Source of the DNA: JBBIOU01 sp037443205
Lineage (GTDB): Bacteria > Bacteroidota > Bacteroidia > Flavobacteriales_D > UBA2798
Assembly (NCBI GenBank): GCA_037443205.1
Contig: JBBIOU010000001.1
Span: 124,001-188,000, forward strand
Direction: 5' to 3'
Length of the DNA stretch: 64,000 nt
Made by a program: the position numbers and the translations under genes. The notes under the pieces are model-generated. The model was not told the origin of the DNA. It was given only the letters and a program-made list of their open reading frames with translations, and ran no database searches. How positions within the stretch are numbered: the first letter of the stretch is position 1; every line of letters starts with the position of its first letter. Shown piece after piece: positions 54,940 to 63,821 of the stretch.

Positions 54940-56859
54940 ATGATGAATAGTGTATTATTTGTATTGACAACTTATTATACTGCTTTTAGCTGCGGTAGTC
55001 AATATGCTATTGCACAAACCGACACCATAAAATTACTTAAACCCGTTACCATTGTAGCCGATAAATTTGAAAATCTATCAGCATTGGTAAAACAAAGCGA
55101 TATAGATAGTTTAACTAAAATTCAATTTACACATAATAATTTAGCAGATTTACTATCTGCGCAAAGTAATGTATTTATAAAAAATTACGGCCCGGCTTCG
55201 ATAGCAACAAGTTCTTTTAGAGGAGGCAACGCCAATCACACGGCTGTATTGTGGAATGGTTTTAATATCCAAAGCCCCACTTTGGGGTTAAGCGATTTAT
55301 CGCTGATACCGGTATGCATTGCAGATGAAATTAAATTATTGCAAGGCGCACAAACGGTTCAATGGGGAAGTGGCGCATTGGCAGGCGCCATAATGCTGCG
55401 CAACGCTTTCAATAATAATTACACAAACATAGTTTACGGGGCTTCATTTAACTCATTCAATAATCATTCGCATATTTTTAAATACAGCTATTCGGTTAAA
55501 AAAATTTCGTTTTATATTAATACAAATTTTACCGATGCAAAAAATCAATACAATTTTTATAATAACGATGGCTATTTAAGCAAGCAAAATCATGCTGAAG
55601 CAAAAAGTTATTTACTTCAACCCGGATTATTAATACAACTTAACCGTAAACAACAACTACAAATTCATTCATGGTTACAATACAACAATCGAAACTTACC
55701 TCCTACTCTATTACAGGAACAAAGCTTTGCCAATCAAACCGACCGGATAATGCGCATTTGTGCAGAATGGAGTAATAAACTAAACGATAAAACAGGTGTC
55801 TTTATACGCTCGGCATATTTTGATGAAACGTTAATCTACAATGATTCTCTCAGTAAAACATATTCAGTAACCAATACCCGAAAAAATATAAATGAATTAG
55901 AGGTAAATTATAAATACAAACTTCAACGCATTAGCTTTATATTTAACCACACCCTGCAGTGGGCTAATAGTGCAGGATATTTACAACCCGTTTACCAAAA
56001 CAGCTTATCTCCTCAAATATTTATTTACCAAAATTTATTTAAAAATAAATTATCAAACACTTTTTCAATACGCAAAGATTTTATACAACAATACCAAACC
56101 CCCTGGATATTTTCTAATCATACAGTTTTACAAATCTGCAAACAACTGGCATTTAATCTTTCAGCAAACAGAGTATATCGCTTGCCAAGTTTAAATGATT
56201 TATACTGGTATCCCGGAGGAAATCCCAATCTAAAACCCGAAAAAGGATATTCTTTCGAAACGGGCATAAAATGGCAACAAACATTAAATAAGTTTACTGC
56301 TTCCTTTAGCTACTCGTTATTTAGCCGAAATATCCATGATTGGATAATATGGCTGCCTAACACCAATTATTGGTCGCCACAAAACATTATGCAAGTTTGG
56401 AGCAGAGGTGCAGAAACAGAATCATCTCTTAGATATAAAAACAAAAAAATTACGGCAACTTTATTATTAAACACCTCCTATGTTTTATCTACCAATCAAA
56501 AATTAAAAAATGATAACGATAATTCATTAGGGAAACAATTAATATATACACCGATGTATAGCGGATTTGGTAAAATTATACTTACATACAAAAAAATATC
56601 GTTTGCCTACACAGCTAATTATACAGGCTATCGCTATACAAGCAGTGATAATGCCGAATATTTACCACCCTATAAAGTAAGCAATGTATTTGTATCTACA
56701 GAGGTAAAATGTTTAAATACAAATTTGCTTTTATCACTACAAATCAATAATTTATTTAATGAAAATTATCAGGTTATAATAAACAGACCGATGCCTTTAA
56801 GAAATTACCAAATAAATCTTCAGTGGAAAATTGCTAACTCTAAAAACCATAAAATATGA
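54940..56859 (+). CDS. BtuB-like TonB-dependent outer membrane receptor (corrinoid)
   Basis: A 639-residue TonB-dependent receptor. A signal-like N-terminus is followed by a plug domain with LLSAQSNVFIKNYGPASIATSSFRGGNANHTAVLWNGFNIQSP (about 67-110) and EIKLLQGAQTVQWGSGALAGAIML (about 128-151), then the 22-stranded barrel, with LPSLNDLYWYPGGNPNLKPEKGYSFETGIKWQQ near 409-440 and a C-terminal strand ending in an aromatic-rich QINLQWKI. Its position behind a B12 riboswitch makes it a BtuB-type corrinoid receptor. It overlaps the next gene by 4 bp (ATGA). Two ATGs are adjacent at 54940 and 54943; the first is used. Confidence 0.88.
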   Translation: MMNSVLFVLTTYYTAFSCGSQYAIAQTDTIKLLKPVTIVADKFENLSALVKQSDIDSLTKIQFTHNNLADLLSAQSNVFIKNYGPASIATSSFRGGNANHTAVLWNGFNIQSPTLGLSDLSLIPVCIADEIKLLQGAQTVQWGSGALAGAIMLRNAFNNNYTNIVYGASFNSFNNHSHIFKYSYSVKKISFYINTNFTDAKNQYNFYNNDGYLSKQNHAEAKSYLLQPGLLIQLNRKQQLQIHSWLQYNNRNLPPTLLQEQSFANQTDRIMRICAEWSNKLNDKTGVFIRSAYFDETLIYNDSLSKTYSVTNTRKNINELEVNYKYKLQRISFIFNHTLQWANSAGYLQPVYQNSLSPQIFIYQNLFKNKLSNTFSIRKDFIQQYQTPWIFSNHTVLQICKQLAFNLSANRVYRLPSLNDLYWYPGGNPNLKPEKGYSFETGIKWQQTLNKFTASFSYSLFSRNIHDWIIWLPNTNYWSPQNIMQVWSRGAETESSLRYKNKKITATLLLNTSYVLSTNQKLKNDNDNSLGKQLIYTPMYSGFGKIILTYKKISFAYTANYTGYRYTSSDNAEYLPPYKVSNVFVSTEVKCLNTNLLLSLQINNLFNENYQVIINRPMPLRNYQINLQWKIANSKNHKI

Positions 56860-57854
56860 AAATACAAGTACTAAAAATCTGTTTACTCTTGTTGTTAAAA
56901 AACAACTTTGCCCAAACGGTTTCAGATTTTGAAAACCTCAGTTTATCGCCCAACAGTTATTGGAATGGAAGTTCTACGCCTGACACATGGAATAATTTTT
57001 CAAGTGGTAATGCTGTATTTCCAAATTATTACAACTCCAATTATGGCGGTTATTGGCAGAATGGATGGGCTTATAGCAATATGCAAGACAGCATCACTCC
57101 GGGTTTTACAAATATGTACAGCGCACGTACTGCTACCGGTTATAATAACTCTGCGAATTATGCCATTGGCCAACAAAATGCAAAAATTATATTATCAGGT
57201 AATGCACAAGGCAAAATTGTGAATGGCTTTTACATTACCAACACTACCTATGCAGCTTTATCTATGCGCGATGGAGATATGTTTGCTAAAAAATTTGGCG
57301 ACACTACCGGAACAAACTGTAATTGCCCGCAAGGTTCATACCCCGACTGGTTTAAATTAACTATTCGAAAATGGCACAATGGTATAATGGGTTCCGACAG
57401 CGTAGAATTTTATCTTGCCGATTACCGTTTTGCCAATAATAATGATGATTATATTATTAGTAACTGGCAGTGGGTAGATTTAACATCGCTCGGCAACGTT
57501 GATAGTTTATTGTTTACATTATCTTCTTCGGATGTTGGCAACTACGGAATGAATACACCGGCATTTTTTGCCATAGATAATTTTACAACTTCAAACAGTG
57601 CTTTAAGTATAAACACCCTGAACCCCGAAACTGTAATCCTCTATCCTAATCCTGCTACTGATGTTATAAACATCCAATCTGATGATAATTTCAGTTGTAT
57701 CAGAATTATTGATATAAACGGTAAAATAGTTCTTCAAACAAATGTGTTTGCAAAAAATACTTCGATTGACATACAAAACCTAAATGCAGGCATATATTAT
57801 TTACAATTAGAAAACTCAGAAAAATACATAAATCACAAATTCATTAAACAATGA
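56856..57854 (+). CDS. DUF4465 surface protein with T9SS sorting domain
   Basis: A 332-residue exported protein: a signal peptide (MKIQVLKICLLLLLKNNFAQ), then a DUF4465-type domain (about 21-250; VSDFENLSLSPNSYWNGSSTPDTWNNFSSGNAVFPNYYNS, then DGDMFAKKFGD, DWFKLTIRKWHNGIMGSDSVEFYLADYRF, WQWVDLTSLG) and a C-terminal T9SS type A domain (about 262-332; LYPNPATDVINIQS, IIDINGKIVLQTN, LNAGIYYLQLEN). Bacteroides DUF4465 proteins such as BtuH bind B12 at the surface, so a corrinoid-capture role is likely by family and context. The sorting domain indicates secretion by T9SS, not a lipid anchor. Confidence 0.85.
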   Translation: MKIQVLKICLLLLLKNNFAQTVSDFENLSLSPNSYWNGSSTPDTWNNFSSGNAVFPNYYNSNYGGYWQNGWAYSNMQDSITPGFTNMYSARTATGYNNSANYAIGQQNAKIILSGNAQGKIVNGFYITNTTYAALSMRDGDMFAKKFGDTTGTNCNCPQGSYPDWFKLTIRKWHNGIMGSDSVEFYLADYRFANNNDDYIISNWQWVDLTSLGNVDSLLFTLSSSDVGNYGMNTPAFFAIDNFTTSNSALSINTLNPETVILYPNPATDVINIQSDDNFSCIRIIDINGKIVLQTNVFAKNTSIDIQNLNAGIYYLQLENSEKYINHKFIKQ

Positions 57855-58825
57855 AAAAAATAACTTTTTGTATATTGTGGGTATTTGCAAAAACAGTTTT
57901 ATGCCAGTTTGCCCCGCCTGCGGGGCAAGCCGGTACTACGGCCATACATAAAGACAGTTCGGTATTTGTTGCATGGGCAAATACTTGCATCGTACAAAGA
58001 GCTTATCAAGATATTTCTGATACATCACTAGGATACACAACGGTAGGTGATAGCCTTTCTGCATTAGGTATGGCTGACGGAAATGTGATTAGTTTGGGTG
58101 ACGGAGGCTATGCTATACTTACTTTTCCGAACGGTATAGGCAATGGCAGCGGCTGGGATTTTGCAGTATTCGAAAACGCATTTAATGATACTTTTCTGGA
58201 ACTGGCATTTGTAGAAGTTAGCTCGGACGGAATAAACTATTTTCGCTTTCCGGCAACTTCTTACACGCAAGACACTATGCAGATAGGTACCTTTGGAAGT
58301 ATAGATGCTACCAAAATAAATAATCTGGCAGGAAAATACAGAGCCAATTATGGAACCCCGTTTGATCTGCAAGAACTGCAAGGAATATCCGGTTTAAATA
58401 TTCAATTTATTACCCATGTAAAAATTATTGATGTAGTAGGTTGTATTCAAAACAATTATGCTTCATTTGATCAATATGGCAATAAAATAAATGACCCATG
58501 GAATACACCATTTCCTTCGGGTGGTTTTGATTTGGATGCAATCGGGGTAATACATACGGCTGTTGCTAATACATACTCTGAATATGCAAATTTATCGGAA
58601 ATAAGCATCTATCCCAATCCCTTTAATAATTACATCTCTATAAACACTAACAATAACTTATATAATTATAAAGTAACTTTGTTTAATTTACATGGACAAG
58701 TAGTTTATTCAAAAAACATACATCCCCGTGAAATTATAAATACCGGTGATTTGAAGAGTGGAATATACATTTTACAAATAGAAACTGAAGACACGGTACT
58801 AACTCAAAAAATCATAAAAAATTGA
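57851..58825 (+). CDS. T9SS-exported surface protein of the B12 operon
   Basis: A 324-residue exported protein. A signal peptide (MKKITFCILWVFAKTVLC) leads to a beta-rich domain (about 20-235) with FAPPAGQAGTTAIHKDSSVFVAWANTC, SLGDGGYAILTFPNGIGNGSGWDFAVFENAF and FVEVSSDGINYFRFPAT, the pattern of 'cell surface protein' families found next to BtuB-like receptors in Bacteroidota. A T9SS type A sorting domain follows (about 253-324; IYPNPFNNYISINT, LFNLHGQVVYSKN, LKSGIYILQIET). Its binding partner is unknown; corrinoid or receptor binding is inferred from the operon. It overlaps both neighbours by 4 bp. Confidence 0.8.
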   Translation: MKKITFCILWVFAKTVLCQFAPPAGQAGTTAIHKDSSVFVAWANTCIVQRAYQDISDTSLGYTTVGDSLSALGMADGNVISLGDGGYAILTFPNGIGNGSGWDFAVFENAFNDTFLELAFVEVSSDGINYFRFPATSYTQDTMQIGTFGSIDATKINNLAGKYRANYGTPFDLQELQGISGLNIQFITHVKIIDVVGCIQNNYASFDQYGNKINDPWNTPFPSGGFDLDAIGVIHTAVANTYSEYANLSEISIYPNPFNNYISINTNNNLYNYKVTLFNLHGQVVYSKNIHPREIINTGDLKSGIYILQIETEDTVLTQKIIKN

Positions 58826-59844
58826 AAACAATAAATATATACACGATATGCCTGCTATGCTGCATATATTCATGCCGCAAAGATAAACCGGCCGATAAGC
58901 AAGCCGTAAATATAACCTTAGGAAAAGGTGTTTATATTAGTAACGAAGGTAATTTTATGTTTGGTAATGCTAAAATCTCTTATTACGATATTCACACACA
59001 AAACATAATAGAAGATATATTTTACGAAGTAAATCATACTGCGCTGGGTGATGTATGCCAATCGCTGTATATGGGCGAGCATCATATATTTGCGGTGATA
59101 AATAACTCCTCTAAAGTATGGGTTTTAAACAAAAATAATTTTCAGATTATCGGACAAATAAACGGATTAAATTCCCCAAGATACTTTTTACAAACAGGAA
59201 ATTCTAAAGCTTATGTAACCGATTTATATGCCGATAAAATTGCCGTAATTGATTTAAATAATTACAATATTCAGTCATATATTAATTTACCGGGATGGAC
59301 AGAAGAATTGTTGTATGCATTTGGCAACGTATATGTTACCAATAAAGAAAGTCATTATTTATATATCATAAACAGCGCAACCGACATTTTAACAGACAGT
59401 ATAAACATTGGATACGGAGCAAACTCAATTGTTAAAGATAAATACGATAAAATCTGGGTACTTTGCAATGGCAATCAAAATGAAACAGCAAGTTTGATAT
59501 GTATTAATCCGGTAAACAAACAAATCGAAAAGAATTTTAGCTTTCAAAACGGACAGAGCCCCTGGCGATTAGACATAAATTCAGGCAAAGACACCTTGTA
59601 TTATTTGAATAACGGTGTGTATCAAATGCCTGTAAACTCAAGCCAATTACCGGTATCACCTTTAATTGCACAAGGCAATCGAAATTTTTACGGAATTGGT
59701 ATAGAACCTCACAGCGGCATCATTTATGTTGCTGATGCAATTGACTATGTACAAAGAGGAAAAATATACCGCTACACGCCAAACGGCACATTAATTAATA
59801 CTTTTTTTGCAGGCATTATTCCGGGAGACTTCTATTTTGAATGA
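58822..59844 (+). CDS. Beta-propeller lipoprotein (YncE/DUF5074-like, BtuG context)
   Basis: A 340-residue lipoprotein. The signal MKTINIYTICLLCCIYSC has a lipobox with an acyl Cys at residue 18 (IYSC), then RKDK. The mature part forms repeated blades with YVTDLYADKIAVIDLNNYNIQSYINLPGW, VYVTNKESHYLYIINSATDILTDSINIGYG and IWVLCNGNQNETASLICINP, typical of YncE-like seven-bladed propellers. In Bacteroides, the related BtuG surface lipoprotein captures B12 and docks on BtuB; that role is inferred here from family and position. The start is TTG at 58822, overlapping the previous stop (TTGA). Confidence 0.85.
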   Translation: MKTINIYTICLLCCIYSCRKDKPADKQAVNITLGKGVYISNEGNFMFGNAKISYYDIHTQNIIEDIFYEVNHTALGDVCQSLYMGEHHIFAVINNSSKVWVLNKNNFQIIGQINGLNSPRYFLQTGNSKAYVTDLYADKIAVIDLNNYNIQSYINLPGWTEELLYAFGNVYVTNKESHYLYIINSATDILTDSINIGYGANSIVKDKYDKIWVLCNGNQNETASLICINPVNKQIEKNFSFQNGQSPWRLDINSGKDTLYYLNNGVYQMPVNSSQLPVSPLIAQGNRNFYGIGIEPHSGIIYVADAIDYVQRGKIYRYTPNGTLINTFFAGIIPGDFYFE

Positions 59845-60517
59845 TAAAAAAATTATACTGAGTTGGAGTACCGGCAAAGACTCGGCTTATACTTTGTATA
59901 ATCTGCAAAAACGCGGATATAACGATATTATACTTCTAACTACTCTGTCAAAAAAACATAAGCGTGTTAGCATGCATGGTATTACAAATCAACTTTTAAA
60001 AAAACAAATCAAAGCACTAGACATGAAAATACGCAATGTATTTGTAGATTATAATCAGCCAAACAATTATGATATAAAAATGCAAAATACATTACTCAGA
60101 TTAAAAAAATCAGGATATAACCACTGTTGCTTTGGCGATATTTTCTTAGAAGATTTAAAACAATACCGTATAAAACAATTGCATAAAATAAATATGCATG
60201 CGCTCTTTCCGCTATGGAATAAAAAAACCAATTACATCGCACGTAAAATAATCGAATCAGGGTTCAAAGCAATTGTAGTATGTGTTGATTTACAAAAAAT
60301 GGATAAAAGCTATTGCGGCAGAGAATATAATTATGAGTTCATAAAATCTTTACCCCAGGGAATTGACCCTTGTGGAGAGAACGGAGAATTTCATACATTT
60401 TGCTATGCAGGACCTGTATTTAAAGAAAAAATAAATTTTAAAAAAGGTAAAATAGTTATAAAAAAATACGCAAGCTCCGGCAAAATTTTTAAGTTTGCCT
60501 TTCAGGAATTAATATAA
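59837..60517 (+). CDS. Dph6/MJ0570-type ATP pyrophosphatase in the B12 operon
   Basis: A 226-residue cytoplasmic protein of the adenine nucleotide alpha-hydrolase superfamily, similar to diphthine-ammonia ligase (Dph6). The PP-loop is ILSWSTGKDSAYTLYNL near 7-23, and CCFGDIFLEDLKQYR near 95-110 and GIDPCGENGEFHTFCYAGP near 180-198 are the family's later motifs, the last being the GENGEFHT signature. Bacteria lack diphthamide, so the substrate must differ; position suggests an amidation in corrinoid use. The start is TTG at 59837, giving MNDKKIILSWS; a TTG at 59807 is a longer option. Confidence 0.82.
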   Translation: MNDKKIILSWSTGKDSAYTLYNLQKRGYNDIILLTTLSKKHKRVSMHGITNQLLKKQIKALDMKIRNVFVDYNQPNNYDIKMQNTLLRLKKSGYNHCCFGDIFLEDLKQYRIKQLHKINMHALFPLWNKKTNYIARKIIESGFKAIVVCVDLQKMDKSYCGREYNYEFIKSLPQGIDPCGENGEFHTFCYAGPVFKEKINFKKGKIVIKKYASSGKIFKFAFQELI

Positions 60518-60556
60518 TTTGGCACCGATTTTGAAAAACTCTAAATAAAAATACTT

Positions 60557-61291
60557 ATGAAAAATAAATTTTACACATTGATTATTGCCTTAACACTTAC
60601 ATTATCTGTAAATGCCAATGGCGAATTTTTTCTTAAAATAGAAAAACAGGGATTTTATTCGGTGGTAATTGGCGAACAAACCCAAATTAGTCCAACAGGA
60701 TTTTACCGTTTTTTCGATTTACCTGCAGGCAACCAAACCCTCACTATAACCGATATCATGTCAGGACAAAAATTACACACCTCTACCATACAAATTTTAA
60801 GTAACCGAAGAAAAGTATATACATACGGCACAAATAATTTACTCAGTTTAATAACAGAATTGCCGGTAAACTACGCTGCATGGTACATGGAAAAATCACC
60901 AAACAATACACAAACTACCACTACCAATCAGGTAACCAACACCCAGCAAAACACTAACACGAACACAAATAATAACAACAATACTACATTAAATACAAAT
61001 AATGCGGTAAATGCTAATGAATTTCAAAATATACTGGAGCATATAAACAAACAATCTTTTGACGACAGAAAATTGCAAACTGCTAAAACCATTACCCGCG
61101 ACCGCAGCTTTACTACGGCACAAATTATTGAAATATGCAAGCAATTTTCTTTTGAAAAAAACAAGTTGGATTATGCAAAGTTTGCTTATGACTATACCAT
61201 TGACAAAAACAATTATTATAAAGTAAGCAGTGTATTTTCGTTTAGCAGCAATGCCCGCGAGTTAGAAAAATATATTAACTCCAGGCGATGA
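60557..61291 (+). CDS. DUF4476 protein (short-linker paralogue)
   Basis: A 244-residue exported protein. A signal peptide (MKNKFYTLIIALTLTLSVNA) is followed by an N-terminal beta domain (about 21-115; LKIEKQGFYSVVIGEQTQIS, FRFFDLPAGNQTLTITDIMSGQ), a short Thr/Asn/Gln linker (about 117-150) and the DUF4476 domain (about 150-244; EFQNILEHINKQSFDDRKLQTAKTITRDRSF, EICKQFSFEKNKLDYAKFAYDYTIDKNNYYKVSSVF). The C-terminal domain is clearly homologous to that of the 44.8-kb gene. Function unknown. The shared upstream TAATTTGGCA is noted as a finding. Confidence 0.83.
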   Translation: MKNKFYTLIIALTLTLSVNANGEFFLKIEKQGFYSVVIGEQTQISPTGFYRFFDLPAGNQTLTITDIMSGQKLHTSTIQILSNRRKVYTYGTNNLLSLITELPVNYAAWYMEKSPNNTQTTTTNQVTNTQQNTNTNTNNNNNTTLNTNNAVNANEFQNILEHINKQSFDDRKLQTAKTITRDRSFTTAQIIEICKQFSFEKNKLDYAKFAYDYTIDKNNYYKVSSVFSFSSNARELEKYINSRR

Positions 61292-61333
61292 TTTTAAAAA
61301 AATACCATACCTTAGCACATTAATTTACACTAT

Positions 61334-62050
61334 ATGATTCATACTAAATTGATAGGTATTTCGCTGATATGTTTAGGTTTTGCCTTTACTGCCAGCGCAC
61401 AGAAAGGCAAAAAACAAACCAACCCAACTAATAATATGAACACAGAATTGAAAAACGAAACCGACACGGTAAGCTACGGATTAGGTTTACTTATCAGCAA
61501 AAACTTAGCAAGTCAAGGCTTTGACAGCATTAACATAGATGCGTTTATTAAAGCCATGAAAGATGTAATGGCAAAACAACCCACTAAAATCAGCGAACAA
61601 CAAGCACAAACCCTTGTGCAAAACTTTGCCGCTAAAAAGAAAAATGCTGAAGCCGAAAAGAACTTAAAAGAAGGTATTGCCTTTTTAGAAAAAAACAAAT
61701 TGCGCAAAGAAGTAATCACTACAGCCAGCGGCTTGCAATACGAAATCTTAAAACAAGGAACAGGTGAAAAACCCAAAGACCTTAACACACAGGTTACTGC
61801 ACACTATCACGGAACATTGATTGATGGACGCGTATTTGACAGCTCGGTAAATCGCGGTCAACCTTTTAAGACACGTGTAGGAGGCGTAATTAAAGCGTGG
61901 CAGGAAGCACTTATGCTGATGAATGTAGGCACAAAACTAAGAATTTATTGCCCATCAGAACTGGCTTATGGTCCGCAGGGTGCAGGACAAATGATTGGAC
62001 CCAACACTGTTCTTATTTTTGAAATGGAGCTATTGTCAATTGATAATTAA
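61334..62050 (+). CDS. FKBP-type peptidyl-prolyl cis-trans isomerase (FkpA/Mip-like)
   Basis: A 238-residue periplasmic isomerase. The signal peptide MIHTKLIGISLICLGFAFTASAQ is followed by an N-terminal helical dimerisation domain (about 40-125; DTVSYGLGLLISKNLASQGFDSINIDAFIKAMKDVM, AEKNLKEGIAFLEKN) and the FKBP domain (about 130-238; VTAHYHGTLIDGRVFDSSVNRGQPFKTRVGGVIKAWQEALMLMNVGTKLRIYCPSELAYGPQGAGQMIGPNTVLIFEMELL), with the active-site Tyr/Asp/Phe/Trp positions present. It assists folding of outer-membrane and secreted proteins. A hairpin lies 28 bp after the stop. Confidence 0.92.
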   Translation: MIHTKLIGISLICLGFAFTASAQKGKKQTNPTNNMNTELKNETDTVSYGLGLLISKNLASQGFDSINIDAFIKAMKDVMAKQPTKISEQQAQTLVQNFAAKKKNAEAEKNLKEGIAFLEKNKLRKEVITTASGLQYEILKQGTGEKPKDLNTQVTAHYHGTLIDGRVFDSSVNRGQPFKTRVGGVIKAWQEALMLMNVGTKLRIYCPSELAYGPQGAGQMIGPNTVLIFEMELLSIDN

Positions 62051-62077
62051 TCCGCATAATCTATTCCTTCTTCGATT

Positions 62078-62108
62078 CAATCCCGCAAAATACTTGCGGG
62101 ATTGTTTT
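62078..62108 (+). terminator. Terminator-like hairpin after the FKBP gene
   Basis: An 11-bp perfect stem (CAATCCCGCAA at 62078-62088, TTGCGGGATTG at 62094-62104) with a 5-nt loop, followed by TTTT. It also covers the most likely start codon of the next gene. Confidence 0.7.
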
Positions 62109-63821
62109 ATTATTACACTGGCTTTATTTTATCATTCCTGCTCGCAAAAACCTGAATTTATAGAAGAAAAAAAATTAACTGAAATTGAAAAAAAAGAATA
62201 TCTGACAACTCAAATCACTACACTCATCAACAGTAATGATATAATACAAATTGATTCCTTTACTCTATTCAGTTCTACACAAATTATAGACGCATATCAA
62301 AAAAACAAATATGAACCTTTTTGGGTTAACACCACAGACACAACTCCCGAAGCAAGGTACTTAATCCATGCCTTAGACTCATCCGTATATTACGGTTTAC
62401 CGGCCGACTTATTTTATACACACAAAATACACTCAAACATACAATTACTTAAAAAAGAAAATAATTACGTAAACAAATCTAAATTACTTGCCGAAACTGA
62501 TTTACTGCTCTCCAATGCTTATTTTACTTATACTGTATATTTATCCAAGGGATTTATAGATACCTCCGGCAACAACATCAAATATGCCTATAAATACGAT
62601 TCATTAAAAATTGACCTAACCGAAAAATTTATGCGCTTAAACGGTAAAGAAAGAATTATTGAATTGTATAAATATCAACCACGGTACGGAGAATATTATA
62701 TGATAATCAATGCCCTTGGCGGATGGCTAAACAATAATACTTTATGGCATGATGAGTTTAACTTTCCAGAATTTAAAACCGACTCGGTTAATTATAAAAA
62801 AGAATTGATCAGAGCCTTAATGGTAAATGGTTTGTTAGACACTAATCATTGGGAATACGATTCAATGGTTATAAATGCTTTAAAAAAATTTCAGCAATTG
62901 TATGCATTAGACATAGATGGGAAACCCGGTAAGCACAGCACTGCCTGTCTTAAAAAATCGAATTACGAAAGATACTTACAAGCCATGTTAGCACTTGAAA
63001 AATGGAGATGGAAAAACAGAAGCACAGATTTTCAATGGCGGATAAATCTGCCTTCATACGAATTATACATTTTACGCAATGACAGTATAATTCATAAAAC
63101 ACGAATCATCTGCGGAACCCCCGAAAATCCAACCCCCGAATTAAAGGCTAAAATTAAATGGATTACATTGCATCCATTTTGGAATGTGCCACACAGCATT
63201 GCTACCAAAGAGTTTTTACCTGCTGTGCAACGCGATACTTCATACATCAGAAAAAATAAATATAAGGTATATAAATTAGATAAAACACCCGCGAATATTT
63301 CGGAAATACCATGGAAAAAATTAAATCAGGACCGCTTCCCATATCGTGTAATACAAGATGGCGGGGTTGAAAACAGTTTAGGATTAATAGTTTTTTTCTT
63401 CCCTAACCCACATGACGTTTACTGCCATGATACTCCGGCCAAATATTTATTTGCGCGCAAAGTAAGAGCATTTAGTCATGGTTGTATGCGGGTTTACAAG
63501 CCCTTTGATGTTGGAGAATTGGTAATGAAAAACGATAAGCCAAAAGATACCATTACTGCCGATACCTTAAAAAATTGGGCATTAAAAGGTGTTGAACAAA
63601 AAATAAATTTAAAAAAATATATTCCTATTGAAGTAGATTACATCAGTGTAACAGCTGATAGTGCAGGGCAGATATTCTTTCATCATGATATTTACAATCG
63701 TGATGAAAAATACATTCGATTTCTTAAAAATTTAACGCCACATTTACCAAAACAAAAAAAAAATCTTAAAAAAGAAGATACTACTGCAGCAAATCCCTCC
63801 ACAATTGCGGAACAGAAATAG
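62094..63821 (+). CDS. L,D-transpeptidase (YcbB/LdtD-like)
   Basis: A 575-residue exported peptidoglycan crosslinking enzyme. A signal-like start (MRDCFIITLALFYHSC) leads to a lipoprotein-like Cys, then a peptidoglycan-binding domain (GLLDTNHWEYDSMVINALKKFQQLYALDIDGKPGKHS near 275-310) and the YkuD catalytic domain (about 335-500) with the active-site Cys in HGCMRVYKPFDVGEL (FSHGCMR) near 465. The start is uncertain: a TTG at 62094 gives the shortest signal, a TTG at 62040 is alternative, and the frame opens at a TTG at 61995. The first start lies in the 3' arm of the terminator-like hairpin. It overlaps the thioesterase gene convergently by 41 bp. Confidence 0.85.
   Translation: MRDCFIITLALFYHSCSQKPEFIEEKKLTEIEKKEYLTTQITTLINSNDIIQIDSFTLFSSTQIIDAYQKNKYEPFWVNTTDTTPEARYLIHALDSSVYYGLPADLFYTHKIHSNIQLLKKENNYVNKSKLLAETDLLLSNAYFTYTVYLSKGFIDTSGNNIKYAYKYDSLKIDLTEKFMRLNGKERIIELYKYQPRYGEYYMIINALGGWLNNNTLWHDEFNFPEFKTDSVNYKKELIRALMVNGLLDTNHWEYDSMVINALKKFQQLYALDIDGKPGKHSTACLKKSNYERYLQAMLALEKWRWKNRSTDFQWRINLPSYELYILRNDSIIHKTRIICGTPENPTPELKAKIKWITLHPFWNVPHSIATKEFLPAVQRDTSYIRKNKYKVYKLDKTPANISEIPWKKLNQDRFPYRVIQDGGVENSLGLIVFFFPNPHDVYCHDTPAKYLFARKVRAFSHGCMRVYKPFDVGELVMKNDKPKDTITADTLKNWALKGVEQKINLKKYIPIEVDYISVTADSAGQIFFHHDIYNRDEKYIRFLKNLTPHLPKQKKNLKKEDTTAANPSTIAEQK

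Noticed and set aside
57905..57937. GC-rich palindrome GCCCCGCC...GGGGC inside the T9SS protein gene, as a possible inserted repeat
   Set aside because: It encodes FAPPAGQAG, a conserved N-terminal stretch of this surface protein family, and the frame is uninterrupted.
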